NCBI GenBank assembly: GCA_022616375.1
Contig: JAKEEW010000334.1
Span: 1-38,379 of the forward strand
Direction: 5' to 3'
From: Sporichthyaceae bacterium
GTDB lineage: Bacteria > Actinomycetota > Actinomycetes > JAKEEW01
DNA length: 38,379 nt
Made by a program: the position numbers and the translations under genes. Under the pieces are notes generated by a model. It saw only the letters and a list, made by a program, of their open reading frames with translations, was not told the DNA's origin and searched no databases. Below, piece by piece: positions 7,292 through 19,590 of the stretch. Numbering within the stretch: position 1 is the stretch's first letter; every line of letters starts with the position of its first letter.

Positions 7292-9650
7292 GAACCGGTC
7301 GCCGATTCGGATGGCCGTCCGGCTCGCCGGCCGGGGCACCCACCGCCACCGGCCCCGCGGCCGGCCGGCCGGCCGGGCCAGGCTGGCCGTGCGAGAGCTC
7401 GGGCAGCCAGCGCAGCCACCGTGGCAGGTACCAGTTCCGCTCACCGAGCAGCGCCATCACCGCCGGCAGCAGCACCGCACGCACGATCGTGGCGTCGATC
7501 AGGATGGCCGCGGCCAGACCGAAGCCCAGCTGCTTCATCGAGACCAGCGACATCGAGGCGAACAGCCCGAACACCGCAACCATGACCACAGCCGCGCTGG
7601 TGATCGTGCCGGCGGTACCGGCGATGCCGTTCGCGACCGCCTGCCGGGTGGTCAGTCCGCGGTCGTGGCCCTCCCGGATCCGGGACAGCACGAACACGTG
7701 GTAGTCCATCGACAGCCCGAAAAGGATCACGAACAGGAACAGCGGCAGCCAGTTGGCGATCTCACCGGTCGAGGTGAAGTCGAGCAGGCTCTCGCCCCAG
7801 CCGAACTGGAAGGTCAGCACCAGCAATCCGTAGGCAGCTGCCACCGACAGCAGGTTCAGCGCGATCGCGGTGACCGCGACCACCAGGGACCGGAACGAGA
7901 CCAGCAGCAGCAGGAACGCGAGCCCGAGCACGAACCCGAACACCAGCGGCACGCTGCGCGACAGCAGGTCGTTGAAGTCCGCCGACCACGCGGTCAACCC
8001 GGTGACCCCGACCTCGGCACCCGGCAGCTGGCCAAGCGTGGCCGGGACCACCTCGTCCCGCAACGTGTGCAACGCGTCCTCGGACACCGCGTCGGTGCCC
8101 GACCCGGCCAGGCCCACGTCGATGACCGCGACGGTCCGGTCCGGGTTGACCTCGACCGTGATCGGCTCGTGCAGCTGCCCGGTCGCGATGGCCGCCTGGC
8201 GGAACTGCTCGATCGCGGTGCTCGTCTCCGCGGTGGTCACGTCGGCCGCCTTGACCACCACCACGGCCGGGTCGGTGCCACCGGGGAACGCCTGCTCGAT
8301 CTGCTTGAACGTGGCGATCAGCGGCAGGTCGTTGGGCACGTCGGAGATCCCGGGCGACGCGGTGTGCATCTGCAACGCGGGCAACGCGACCAGCGCGAGC
8401 GCACCGGCGCTCAGTGCGGCCGCCCGGCCGGGCCGGCGAAGCACCGCACCGAGCACGGCCCGCCAGACCCGGCCCTGCGCGGTCCCGGTCCCGTCCGGGT
8501 CGGGGCGCGGCCGGCGGTACAGCCCGGGAATCTTGCCCAGGTCGACCCGGTCCCCCAGCTTGGACAGCAAGGCGGGCAGCACGGTCAGCGAGCCGAGCAC
8601 CGCGACGAGCACGACCAGGATCGTGCCGACCGCGAAGCTCATGAACGTGCCGTCCCCGGTCAGGAACATGCCGGCCATCGCGACCACCACGGTCAAGCCG
8701 GAGATCAGCACCGAGCGGCCCGAGGTCGCCGCGGCAATCGCCAACGCCTGGTGCCGGTCGGCGCCGTTGGCCCGCTCCTCGCGCTCCCGGCGGATGTAGA
8801 ACAGGCAGTAGTCCACCCCGACCGCGAGCCCGATCAGCAGCATCAGGTGCGCGGTCGCGTCCACGGTCGGGATCGCCCGGCTGGCCACCGCGAGCAGGCC
8901 GAGGCTGGCCAGAAACCCGGTGATCGCCAGCCCGATCGGGATCACCGCGGCCAGCAACGCGCCGAACGCGACCAGCAGGATGCCGAGGGTGAGCGGGATC
9001 GACAGCATCGAAAGCCGCTGCAGATCGCGGTCCAGGCTCTCCCCGATCAGGCGGTCGCCACTGGCAGCGCCGGCCTGGGCGACGGTCAGATCCGGATACT
9101 GCGCCTGCACCCCGGCAACCGCATCGAGCACTTCACCGACCCGATCCGGCGCCGTTTCCGGGTCGCCGGCCAGCTCGAACGTGACCAGGGCAGCGTGCCG
9201 GTCGGCCGAGACCAGCCCGGCGCCGTCCGTGGCCAGTCCGGTGCCGTCGGCGGCCAGCGGCGACGCCAGGTTGGCCACCTCGCCGGTGGCCTCGACGGCC
9301 ACCGTGACGTCCCGTAACGCGGCCTGGAACTGCGGCGAGTCCACGGTGAGCTGGTCGCTGCGGATGAGCACCATCTCGCCCGGCTGCTCCGGGAACCCGG
9401 CCGCATCGATGATTTGCTCGGCCCGCGCCGAGCGCCCGCTACCCAGCTCGCTGCCGGCCGCGCTACGGGTGCCGATCGTGCCGCTGAGCAGGGTGGCTCC
9501 GATGACCAGCAGCAGCCAGCCGACGATGGCGGTGGCCCGGTGCCGGGCGCTCCATTGCGCGACGGTCGCGGCCAGGTTGCCGGTTGAGCCGGCTGTGGTG
9601 GGAACGGGCTGGGCTACTGGCAGGACGGCGTGCCGAGCGCGGCGCGGCAT
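7269..9650 (-). CDS. MMPL-family RND transporter
   Basis: This 793-aa inner-membrane protein has two MMPL/RND repeats. A membrane helix near residues 38-58 (AIVGWLLLVIGATLL) is followed by a large extracellular loop, a bundle of five helices with GVDYCLFYIRREREE, a central helix, a second loop and a second bundle with LSMDYHVFVLSRIREG. The Asp-Tyr pairs are the probable proton-relay residues of the family. Such transporters export lipids or small hydrophobic molecules; the cargo is unknown. The C-terminus (PAGRPAAGPVAVGAP) is disordered. Its stop lies in the tandem duplication shared with the sigma gene, which probably lies on the same transcript. Confidence 0.92.
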   Translation of the reverse strand: MPRRARHAVLPVAQPVPTTAGSTGNLAATVAQWSARHRATAIVGWLLLVIGATLLSGTIGTRSAAGSELGSGRSARAEQIIDAAGFPEQPGEMVLIRSDQLTVDSPQFQAALRDVTVAVEATGEVANLASPLAADGTGLATDGAGLVSADRHAALVTFELAGDPETAPDRVGEVLDAVAGVQAQYPDLTVAQAGAASGDRLIGESLDRDLQRLSMLSIPLTLGILLVAFGALLAAVIPIGLAITGFLASLGLLAVASRAIPTVDATAHLMLLIGLAVGVDYCLFYIRREREERANGADRHQALAIAAATSGRSVLISGLTVVVAMAGMFLTGDGTFMSFAVGTILVVLVAVLGSLTVLPALLSKLGDRVDLGKIPGLYRRPRPDPDGTGTAQGRVWRAVLGAVLRRPGRAAALSAGALALVALPALQMHTASPGISDVPNDLPLIATFKQIEQAFPGGTDPAVVVVKAADVTTAETSTAIEQFRQAAIATGQLHEPITVEVNPDRTVAVIDVGLAGSGTDAVSEDALHTLRDEVVPATLGQLPGAEVGVTGLTAWSADFNDLLSRSVPLVFGFVLGLAFLLLLVSFRSLVVAVTAIALNLLSVAAAYGLLVLTFQFGWGESLLDFTSTGEIANWLPLFLFVILFGLSMDYHVFVLSRIREGHDRGLTTRQAVANGIAGTAGTITSAAVVMVAVFGLFASMSLVSMKQLGFGLAAAILIDATIVRAVLLPAVMALLGERNWYLPRWLRWLPELSHGQPGPAGRPAAGPVAVGAPAGEPDGHPNRRPVPVSALRD

Positions 9651-9677
9651 GGGAACCCCTCGAGTCGAGCGAACGTA

Positions 9678-9698
9678 CTCCGACGTTCTCCGACGCTA
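9678..9698 (-). promoter_or_regulatory. Candidate MMPL promoter and direct-repeat operator
   Basis: Read on the minus strand, TAGCGT (9698 to 9693) is a -10 box followed by two copies of CGTCGGAG (9695-9688 and 9685-9678) exactly 10 bp apart, one helical turn. A regulator bound there would cover the -10 box and transcript start. The expected leader to the ATG at 9650 is about 36 nt. No regulator gene is adjacent. Confidence 0.4.
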
Positions 9699-9752
9699 GG
9701 GAGCGGGCCGGTTCGTCCCCATCCGGCAGCCACCCTGGTTCGGGGTAGGGAT

Positions 9753-9777
9753 AGCCCCCGATCTTCGCCGGGGGGCT
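9753..9777 (-). terminator. GC-rich stem-loop after fabG
   Basis: AGCCCCC (9753-9759) pairs perfectly with GGGGGCT (9771-9777) around an 11-nt loop, 27 nt beyond the fabG stop. There is no T-run on the minus strand, so it may work as a weak or Rho-assisted terminator, separating fabG from the MMPL promoter. Confidence 0.5.
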
Positions 9778-9803
9778 CGGCCGGGGTTGCGGTCGGGGTC
9801 GGG

Positions 9804-11782
<1,979 letters not shown>

Positions 11783-11845
11783 GGCAGGATCCTTGCCGAG
11801 GCCACTGACAACCCGGTGCACCAACCCGCCCCTCTGGAGTGATCA

Positions 11846-13356
<1,511 letters not shown>

Positions 13357-13360
<4 letters not shown>

Positions 13361-14772
13361 GTGACCGGGCGGAGATGACCGCGCAGGACACGGTCGAGCG
13401 GGTGCTCGGGCTGTCCAAGGCCGACGGCTGCATGGTGATCGCGGACGAGAAGACCAGCGCCAACTTGCGCTGGGCGGGCAACACGCTGACCACCAACGGT
13501 GCGATGCGCTCCCGCCAGCTCACCGTGATCGCCTCGGTGGGTGGCGCCACCGGGGTGGCGGCCGGGGTGATCTCACGGAGCAACGTCACCGCGGACGAGC
13601 TCGAGTCGGTGGTCCGCGCTGCCGAGACGGCCGCGGTCAGCAGTGGGCCGGCCGACGACGCGTTCGCCCTGGTCGAGCCCGGCGGGGCCGACACGGCCAC
13701 GGGCCGGCGCTGGGACGAGCCGCCGGCCGAGACCGACATCGCGGTGTTCGGCACGTTCGCGCCCGCACTCGGCGAGGCGTTCGTCCGATCGCGGGCTGCC
13801 GGGCGCCGGCTTTACGGCTTCGCCGAGCATGTCACGACGTCCAGCTACCTAGGCTCGTCCACCGGGCTTCGGCTGCGGCACGACCAGCGGTTCGGCAGCG
13901 TGACCGTGAACGGCAAGTCCGAGCCCGGCGGCTCGGCCTGGGTCGGCGCGGCCACCGACGACTTCACCGACGTGGACGTTGCCGCGCTGGACGCCGACCT
14001 GGCCCGCCGGCTGGACTGGGGCAAGCGCACCATCGACCTCGAGCCAGGCCGCTACGAGACGCTGCTGCCGCCGACCGCGGTCGCCGACCTGATGATCCCG
14101 CTGTACTGGTACGCCGGCGGGCGGGACGCCGAGGAGGGCCACACCGTGTTCTCCCGGGCCGGTGGTGGCACCCGGCTCGGTGAGCAGCTAGCGAACGTCC
14201 CGGTCACACTGCGCAGCGACCCGGCGGCCACCGCGGCCGGGCTGACCTGCGCGCCGTTCGCGCTCACCCACGCCTCGGGCCGCACCGAGTCGGTCTTCGA
14301 CAACGGGTTGCCGCTAGCCCCGACCGACTGGATCAGCAACGGCGTGCTGGCCACCCTGATCCACACCCGCTCGTCGGCCGGGCAGTTCGGAGCGGGCACC
14401 GCGCCTCCGATCGGCAACCTCATTCTGGACGGCCAGGGCCAGGGCCGGACGCTGGCCGAGATGATCGCCTCGACCGAGCGCGGGCTGCTGCTCACCTGCC
14501 TGTGGTACATCCGCGAGGTCGACCTGGAGACCCTGCTGCTGACCGGACTGACCAGAGACGGGGTCTACCTGGTCGAGCGCGGCGAGGTCGTCGGTGCGGT
14601 GACCAACTTCCGGTTCAACGAGAGCCCGGTCGACCTGCTCGGCCGGCTGGGCGAGGTGGGGCGCACCGAGGTGACATTGCCGCGGGAGTGGGACGAATAC
14701 GGGGTGCGGACCGCGATGCCGCCGATCCGGATTCCGGACTTCAACATGAGCACGGTCAGCCAGGCCTCGTAG
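13357..14772 (+). CDS. TldE/PmbA-family subunit
   Basis: This 471-aa protein is the non-catalytic-motif partner of TldD. It lacks HExxxH but keeps the shared fold signature, for example the ends GRTLAEMIASTERGLLLTCLWYIR and GAVTNFRFNESPVDLLG. The ATG at 13357 overlaps the tldD stop by 4 nt and has AGGAGG 8 nt upstream, which decides the start over longer in-frame alternatives inside tldD. A hairpin at 14778-14811 follows the stop. Confidence 0.92.
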
Positions 14773-14777
14773 CGACC

Positions 14778-14811
14778 GGTGGCGCCCGCGATCCCGGGCG
14801 TGGCCGCCACC
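14778..14811 (+). terminator. Stem-loop after the tldD-tldE operon
   Basis: GGTGGC (14778-14783) pairs with GCCACC (14806-14811), with an inner GCCCG/CGGGC stem. It begins 6 nt after the tldE stop. There is no T-run, so termination is probable but not certain. Confidence 0.5.
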
Positions 14812-14881
14812 TGAGCGCTGATCCTGGGCAGCACTTGCCCCACTACGACGAGTTGCGTAGAAATCACGCCTAGATACGGGC

Positions 14882-14924
14882 TATCGTGCCCTGTCCGGAT
14901 CTGGACGGGACATGTCCTGATCTG
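14882..14924 (+). promoter_or_regulatory. Candidate promoter and operator of the methyltransferase gene
   Basis: A possible -10 box TATCGT (14882-14887) is followed by two copies of TGTCC(G/T)GATCTG, at 14892-14903 and 14913-14924, 21 bp apart (two helical turns). A perfect 10-bp palindrome GGACATGTCC lies at 14908-14917. The arrangement suits a dimeric regulator binding at the transcript start. No regulator is identified. Confidence 0.4.
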
Positions 14925-14961
14925 CGCCCGCCGCGGTGTCGCGTCACCTGGGGAGCTCGCT

Positions 14962-16302
14962 ATGACCACCGAGCCGGTGCCCACCATGTCCGTGCAACCG
15001 GAGGCCGTGACCGACGCGCTGCGCACGCTGCGCGACGATGCCGTCCGGAACGCGTTCGAACTGGTCGAGCACCTCGAGCGGATGCCGCCTGACGAGTACA
15101 AGGCGCGGCACCAGGACCAGCTGACGGCGGCGGCCGACCATGCCCGGGCCACCATGCAGCCGCTGATCGAATGGCCGGGCGCGGCGCAGTTCTATCTCAA
15201 GATCATGACTAGGGACAGCAACTACACCCGGGTGCGCCGGATGCTGGACTTCGTCCTGCCCGGCGACCGGGTGCTCGACATCGGTTCAGGCCGCGGCTAC
15301 CTCAGCGGCGTGCTGCTGCGGGACAGCGCGCTCAAGACCTATACCGGCATCGACATCATGGACAGCCATCTCGCCTCGGCCCGGTCCATGATCGACGCGA
15401 ATGAGCTCGGTGATCGGCCGGCGCAGTTCGAGGTCAAGAACATCTACGACCTGACCCCGGAATGGGTGGCCCAGCACGACCCCAGCCTGGTGATCATGCT
15501 GGAGATGCTCGAGCACCTGCCGGACGCCGAGGAGGGCCTGGCCACGATCGCCAAGTGCCTGCCGCCTGATGCCTCGCTGGTGTTCTCGGTGCCGCTGTAC
15601 GGCAGGCTGGAGAAGGTCTGGGGGCATCTGAGCCGCTTCGACGTGCCGCGGATCCGGCGGATGTGCGAGCAGGCCGGCCTGCACATCCAGCACGTGGAGA
15701 TCATCTACGGCACTTGGGTCCTGATCATGGCGACCACGGCGGACGTGGTGGACCCGCGCGCGCTGTACCTGGCCCGGCAAGAGCAGCCACCCGCCTCGGG
15801 GCGCAACACCCCGATCCAGGAGTTCGTCTCGGTCGTCACCAAGCGGGCCCGGCTGGCGAAGGCGAGGGGCGGAGCGCGCCGGGTGGAGCTGCGCACCGAG
15901 AAGGACACCACGCACGTTGCGGTGGAGGGCTCGCGAAACCCGTTTGGTGACCAGTCCGGCGGGCTGAGCTTCGATCTTGCCGGCAACGACGCGGTCCGGC
16001 TCGAGTTGGAGTTCGAGAAACCGAGGAACGTCCGCAGGGTCGTGGTGGAGCTGGTGGATGACGCCGGCGTGCCGACCGCCCGCTGGGTCTGGCGGTGCGG
16101 GAGCCCGCTGCGGCGGTCGCCGTTCAAGTACCGCAGGACGTTCCTGCTGTTCCCGGGCCAGCCGGCGCGCCCGTTCCGGCCCGACGGTCCGGTCCGGGAT
16201 GCGGTAGCGACCAGGGCGGACGTCTACATCGAGGTGTTTCCCACCCGGTCGGCGGGGTTCGGACTGCGCCGGGCCGCGGCGCTGCGCACCCGCCCGGCCT
16301 AA
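14962..16302 (+). CDS. SAM-dependent methyltransferase with C-terminal beta-rich domain
   Basis: An N-terminal helical region (1-95) precedes a class I methyltransferase core with motif I VLDIGSGRGYL (104-114), an acidic IDIMD and the block MLEMLEHLPD. After about residue 275 comes a second domain rich in beta-strand-like segments (VRLELEF, RRVVVELVDD, DVYIEVFP) that I cannot assign; similar tails occur on methyltransferases acting on glycans. The substrate is unknown. Length 446 aa. The ATG follows GGGGAG 6 nt upstream. It stands alone downstream of a candidate operator. Confidence 0.83.
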   Translation: MTTEPVPTMSVQPEAVTDALRTLRDDAVRNAFELVEHLERMPPDEYKARHQDQLTAAADHARATMQPLIEWPGAAQFYLKIMTRDSNYTRVRRMLDFVLPGDRVLDIGSGRGYLSGVLLRDSALKTYTGIDIMDSHLASARSMIDANELGDRPAQFEVKNIYDLTPEWVAQHDPSLVIMLEMLEHLPDAEEGLATIAKCLPPDASLVFSVPLYGRLEKVWGHLSRFDVPRIRRMCEQAGLHIQHVEIIYGTWVLIMATTADVVDPRALYLARQEQPPASGRNTPIQEFVSVVTKRARLAKARGGARRVELRTEKDTTHVAVEGSRNPFGDQSGGLSFDLAGNDAVRLELEFEKPRNVRRVVVELVDDAGVPTARWVWRCGSPLRRSPFKYRRTFLLFPGQPARPFRPDGPVRDAVATRADVYIEVFPTRSAGFGLRRAAALRTRPA

Positions 16303-16366
16303 GGTTCGTCGGGCCGCGACCTCGGTTCCTCCCGGGCCCGTTTCCCCCCAAGGCGGCGTCGGCTCC

Positions 16367-16582
16367 CTACTGGGCGTCCTCGAGCCGGAAGCCCACCTTC
16401 ATCCCCACCTGGACGTGGTCGATCTGACCGTCCACCAGATGGCCGCGGATCTCGGTCACCTCGAACCAGTCCATGTGCCGCAGGGTCTGGGCGGCCCGGC
16501 CCAGCCCGTTGCGGATCGCCGCATCGACACCCTCGGGCGAGGTACCCACGATCTCGGTGACCCGGTAAGTACGGTTGGCCAT
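16367..16582 (-). CDS. Dodecin family flavin-binding protein
   Basis: This 71-aa protein starts MANRTYRVTEIVGTSPEGVDAAI-like and contains TLRHMDWFEVTEIRG and DHVQVGMKVGF, the strand-helix-strand-strand pattern of dodecin. Dodecins form hollow 12-mers that store or buffer flavins such as FMN or coenzyme A-bound forms. The tryptophan in DWFEV is the residue that sandwiches the flavin ring in the family. AGGAGG sits 5 nt before the ATG. It diverges from the DUF3099 gene, with 125 bp between the two starts. Confidence 0.93.
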   Translation of the reverse strand: MANRTYRVTEIVGTSPEGVDAAIRNGLGRAAQTLRHMDWFEVTEIRGHLVDGQIDHVQVGMKVGFRLEDAQ

Positions 16583-16707
16583 CGGTCCTCCTGACTGTGT
16601 CGGCAACTGCCCGCGACGCGCCGACCGGAGGCGGTGCCCGGGCAGCATCGGCAACCGCTGTGGCTGCCAGCCCGCCTCGGCCGTACGGTGTAACCGAGGA
16701 GGGCAGG

Positions 16708-17049
16708 ATGTCACGGAAGCAGTCCGGCCAGTCGGTGTACCCCATCACCGGGGCCCGCCGCGGGCTAACCGCCGACGTCGCACACCGGCAGACCCGTTAT
16801 GTGATCTCCATGGGGATCCGGACCGTCTGCTTCGTCCTGGCCGTCATCGTCCCGGGGCCGCTGCGCTGGGTGTTCCTGGCCGGTGCGTTCCTGCTCCCCT
16901 ATCTGTCCGTGGTGTACGCCAACGCCGGTCGCGAGCAACCGCCCGAGGCGCCGGCTCCCATCCCCGGCACCCGGCCTGAGCTACCGCCGGGAGCGGCCAC
17001 GATCGAGGGCGCGACGAGCCGGACGGTCCACGACAGACCGGGCGAATAA
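16708..17049 (+). CDS. DUF3099 small membrane protein
   Basis: This 113-aa protein has a conserved N-terminus (YPITGARRGLTADVAHRQTRYVISM), two membrane helices (about 33-50 and 53-70) and a proline-rich tail. The pattern fits actinobacterial DUF3099 proteins, whose function is unknown. The ATG at 16708 is chosen because GAGGAGGG lies directly upstream and a TACGGT -10 box at 16684-16689 would give a 12-nt leader. Confidence 0.85.
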   Translation: MSRKQSGQSVYPITGARRGLTADVAHRQTRYVISMGIRTVCFVLAVIVPGPLRWVFLAGAFLLPYLSVVYANAGREQPPEAPAPIPGTRPELPPGAATIEGATSRTVHDRPGE

Positions 17050-17093
17050 GCGTGACGTGCCTCAGTCGGTGACACTCCGGTCGCGGCCACGGA

Positions 17094-17125
17094 TTGTGCT
17101 CGCGCCGAGACTCGGGTGTAATACT
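17094..17125 (+). promoter_or_regulatory. Candidate promoter of the C-loop RNA
   Basis: TTGTGC (17094-17099) and TAATACT (17119-17125) form a -35/-10 pair with a slightly long spacer of 19-20 nt. Transcription would begin near 17131, just before two strong hairpins. Confidence 0.5.
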
Positions 17126-17130
17126 GCGTT

Positions 17131-17205
17131 GTGCGCTCCGTATCCCCCGTCGGAGCGACAGACGCGATGCCGGGCGGCTTCCCCCGTGGCTGCCCGGCAT
17201 CGCCC
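17131..17205 (+). ncRNA. Candidate 6C-family small RNA
   Basis: The RNA would have two stem-loops. The first pairs CGCTCCG (17134-17140) with CGGAGCG (17151-17157) around a loop containing five cytosines (17144-17148). The second pairs 12 bases, GCGATGCCGGGC (17164-17175), perfectly with 17192-17203, and its loop again holds five cytosines (17181-17185). Two hairpins with C-run loops and a length near 75-90 nt define the actinobacterial 6C RNA, though the name refers to six cytosines. It lies between the convergent DUF3099 and moaA genes, so it is not a 5' riboswitch of moaA. Bidirectional termination is the alternative role. Confidence 0.65.
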
Positions 17206-17234
17206 ATGTGTAGGCGCACGGTGGCTGAGCGCGT

Positions 17235-18263
17235 CTAGCCGCCGATCGCCGACATCGGCCGGGCCGGCTGGAGGAAGCCCGGATCATCGATTCCATGGCC
17301 GGGTTTCTTGGTCAACATCGCCGCTTCCCAGCGCCCGGCCAGCTCCTCGTCGGACGCGCCGGCCCGCATCGGCTCGCGAAGATCGGACTCCTCACGGGCG
17401 AACAAGCAGGTCCGGACCTGGCCGTCCGCGGTGATCCGGACCCGGTCGCAGCTGCCGCAGAACGGCCGGCTCACCGAGGCGATCACACCAACCCTGCCGG
17501 GCCCACCGTTGACCAGGAATGTCTCCGCCGGAGCACTGCCGCGCACCTGCTGGCCTTCCGGTTCGAGGTCGAACTCCTGCTCCAGCGCGGCGAAGATCTC
17601 GGCCGCGGTGACCATCGTGTCGCGGCGCCAGCCGTGCTGCGCGTCCAGCGGCATCTGCTCGATGAACCGCATTTGGTAGCCGCGCTCTAGACACCAGCGC
17701 AACAGCGCGGGCGCCTCGTCGGAGTTGATCCCGCGCATCAGCACCGCGTTGACCTTGACCGGGGTCAGCCCGGCCGCGGCAGCCGCTGCCAGCCCGTCGA
17801 TCACATCGTCCAGCCGGTCACGCCGGGCCAGCTCGATGAACCGGTCCCGGTCGAGGGTGTCCAGCGACACGTTGATCCGGTCCAGTCCGGCCTCCCGCAG
17901 CGCTACCGCGATCCTGGCCAGCCCGATCCCGTTGCTGGTCAGCGAGATCTGCGGGCGCGGTCGCAGCGCGGCCACCTGTTCGACGATGCCGACCAGGCCC
18001 TTGCGCACCAGCGGCTCGCCGCCGGTGAAGCGCACCTCGGTCACGCCCAGCCGCTGCACCGCGACCCGGACCAGCCGGACGATCTCCGCGTCGGTCAGCA
18101 GGGTCGGCGACGGCAACCAGTCCAGGCCCTCGGCGGGCATGCAGTAGGTGCACCGAAGATTGCACCGGTCGGTCAACGAGACCCGAAGATCAGTGGCGAG
18201 TCGGCCGTACGAGTCGACGAGCACCGAGCGGGCCTCCTTCTCCTCGACGCGATCAGGCAACAC
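17235..18263 (-). CDS. moaA: GTP 3',8-cyclase MoaA
   Basis: MoaA is the radical-SAM enzyme that begins molybdenum cofactor synthesis from GTP. From the GTG at 18263 (342 aa) the radical-SAM cluster motif is CNLRCTYC (C34, C38, C41), followed by FTGGEP, SLTSNGIGL and NVSLDTLD. The second iron-sulfur site is CGSCDR with a third cysteine in VRTCLF. The C-terminus ends in the conserved Gly-Gly (SAIGG). The start is uncertain: a longer frame exists, but it would run into bioA. No other moa or moe gene is in the window. Confidence 0.94.
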   Translation of the reverse strand: MLPDRVEEKEARSVLVDSYGRLATDLRVSLTDRCNLRCTYCMPAEGLDWLPSPTLLTDAEIVRLVRVAVQRLGVTEVRFTGGEPLVRKGLVGIVEQVAALRPRPQISLTSNGIGLARIAVALREAGLDRINVSLDTLDRDRFIELARRDRLDDVIDGLAAAAAAGLTPVKVNAVLMRGINSDEAPALLRWCLERGYQMRFIEQMPLDAQHGWRRDTMVTAAEIFAALEQEFDLEPEGQQVRGSAPAETFLVNGGPGRVGVIASVSRPFCGSCDRVRITADGQVRTCLFAREESDLREPMRAGASDEELAGRWEAAMLTKKPGHGIDDPGFLQPARPMSAIGG

Positions 18264-18288
18264 TACGCCGCAGGGGTGACCAGCGACG

Positions 18289-18298
18289 ACAGTAGGTT
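18289..18298. promoter_or_regulatory. Overlapping divergent -10 boxes for moaA and bioA
   Basis: On the plus strand TAGGTT (18293-18298) lies 8 nt before the bioA ATG. On the minus strand TACTGT (18294 to 18289) lies about 25 nt before the moaA GTG. The two boxes share their TA base pairs, so one polymerase at a time could occupy the site. Confidence 0.4.
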
Positions 18299-18306
18299 GT
18301 CCGGCT

Positions 18307-19590
18307 ATGGACGTTGATCGGTTGCTCGAGCTGGACCGCGCCCATGTGTGGCATCCGTATGCCTCGGCCACCGGCGGGGTGCCGGTCTATCCGGTGCGGC
18401 GGGCCGACGGAGTACGGATCACGCTCGGCGACGGCCGGTTGGTGATCGACGGGATGGCGTCGTGGTGGGCCGCGATCCACGGCTACAACCACCCGGCGTT
18501 GAATGCGGCCGTCACCGCGCAGCTGGAGCGGATGGCACACGTGATGTTCGGCGGGCTGACTCACGAGCCCGGAGTGGCCCTGGCCGCCCTACTCGCCGAG
18601 ATCACCCCGGCCGGGCTGGACCGGGTGTTCCTGTGCGACTCCGGCTCGGTGTCGGTGGAGGTCGCGCTCAAGCTGGCCATCCAGTACTGGCAGGGCCGCG
18701 GCCGGCCGGCCAAGCAGCGGCTGCTGACCGTGCGCGGCGGGTATCACGGCGACACGTTCGGCGCGATGGCCGTGTGCGATCCGGTCAACGGGATGCACCA
18801 CCTGTTCACCGGGTCGCTGCCGGCGCAGCTGTTCGCCGAGCGGCCGCGCTGCCGCTACGGCGATCCGGTCGGCGACGCCGACTTGGCCGACCTCGCCGGG
18901 CTCCTTGCCGCGCACCGGGACGAGCTGGCCGCGGTCGTCATCGAGCCGGTCGTCCAGGGTGCCGGCGGCATGTACTTCTACGCGCCCGAATACCTCACCA
19001 GGCTGCGCGCGCTGTGCACCGAGCACGACGTGCTGCTGATCTTCGACGAGATCGCGACCGGGTTCGGCCGGACCGGGGAGCTGTTCGCCGCCGAGCACGC
19101 CGCGGTCGCTCCGGACATCATGTGCCTGGGTAAGGCCCTCACCGGCGGCTATCTGTCGATGGCCGCGACCCTGTGTACGGACGAGGTTGCCGACGGGGTG
19201 TGCGCGAGCGAGGCCAGGGTGTTCATGCACGGCCCGACGTTCATGGCCAATCCACTGGCCGCGGCGGTGGCCAGGGCCAGCGTCGAGCTGCTGCTGGCCG
19301 GACCTTGGCGGCAGCGCGTGGCTGCGATCGAGGCCGGGCTGCGGGCCGGGCTGGCGCCGGCTGCCGAGCTGACTGGGGTGGCCGACGTGCGGGTGCTCGG
19401 CGCGATCGGGGTCATCGAGACCAGGGCGCCGATCGACGTCGCCCGGGTGCAGGCCGTCGCACTCGAGCACGGGGTATGGCTGCGACCGTTCGGCCGGCTG
19501 CTGTACACGATGCCGCCCTACATCATCGGGGCCGACGAGCTGGCCGAGGTCACCGGTGCGATGGTGGCCGGCGCGGCGGTGGCACGATAG
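18307..19590 (+). CDS. bioA: Adenosylmethionine-8-amino-7-oxononanoate aminotransferase BioA
   Basis: BioA makes 7,8-diaminopelargonate in biotin synthesis, using S-adenosylmethionine as amino donor and pyridoxal phosphate as cofactor. Diagnostic features are HVWHPYAS near residue 15, [30 protein letters not shown], the cofactor-binding Asp in [13 protein letters not shown], and the Schiff-base lysine K276 in LGKALTGGY. Length 427 aa is normal. The other biotin genes are not adjacent. A -10 box 8 nt upstream suggests a nearly leaderless message. Its last 41 nt overlap the convergent SURF1 gene. Confidence 0.95.
   Translation: MDVDRLLELDRAHVWHPYASATGGVPVYPVRRADGVRITLGDGRLVIDGMASWWAAIHGYNHPALNAAVTAQLERMAHVMFGGLTHEPGVALAALLAEITPAGLDRVFLCDSGSVSVEVALKLAIQYWQGRGRPAKQRLLTVRGGYHGDTFGAMAVCDPVNGMHHLFTGSLPAQLFAERPRCRYGDPVGDADLADLAGLLAAHRDELAAVVIEPVVQGAGGMYFYAPEYLTRLRALCTEHDVLLIFDEIATGFGRTGELFAAEHAAVAPDIMCLGKALTGGYLSMAATLCTDEVADGVCASEARVFMHGPTFMANPLAAAVARASVELLLAGPWRQRVAAIEAGLRAGLAPAAELTGVADVRVLGAIGVIETRAPIDVARVQAVALEHGVWLRPFGRLLYTMPPYIIGADELAEVTGAMVAGAAVAR

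Noticed and set aside
7311-9317. A 668-codon plus-strand open frame opposite the MMPL gene
   Set aside because: It is an antisense shadow: rich in His, Arg, Gln and Gly, with no motif, while the minus strand encodes a complete MMPL protein.
16313-16380. Terminator between the methyltransferase and dodecin genes
   Set aside because: The sequence is GC-rich but I could not find a stem longer than a few base pairs with a suitable loop.
17134-17203. Molybdenum-cofactor riboswitch near moaA
   Set aside because: The hairpins lie beyond the 3' end of moaA and their C-run loops are on the opposite strand.
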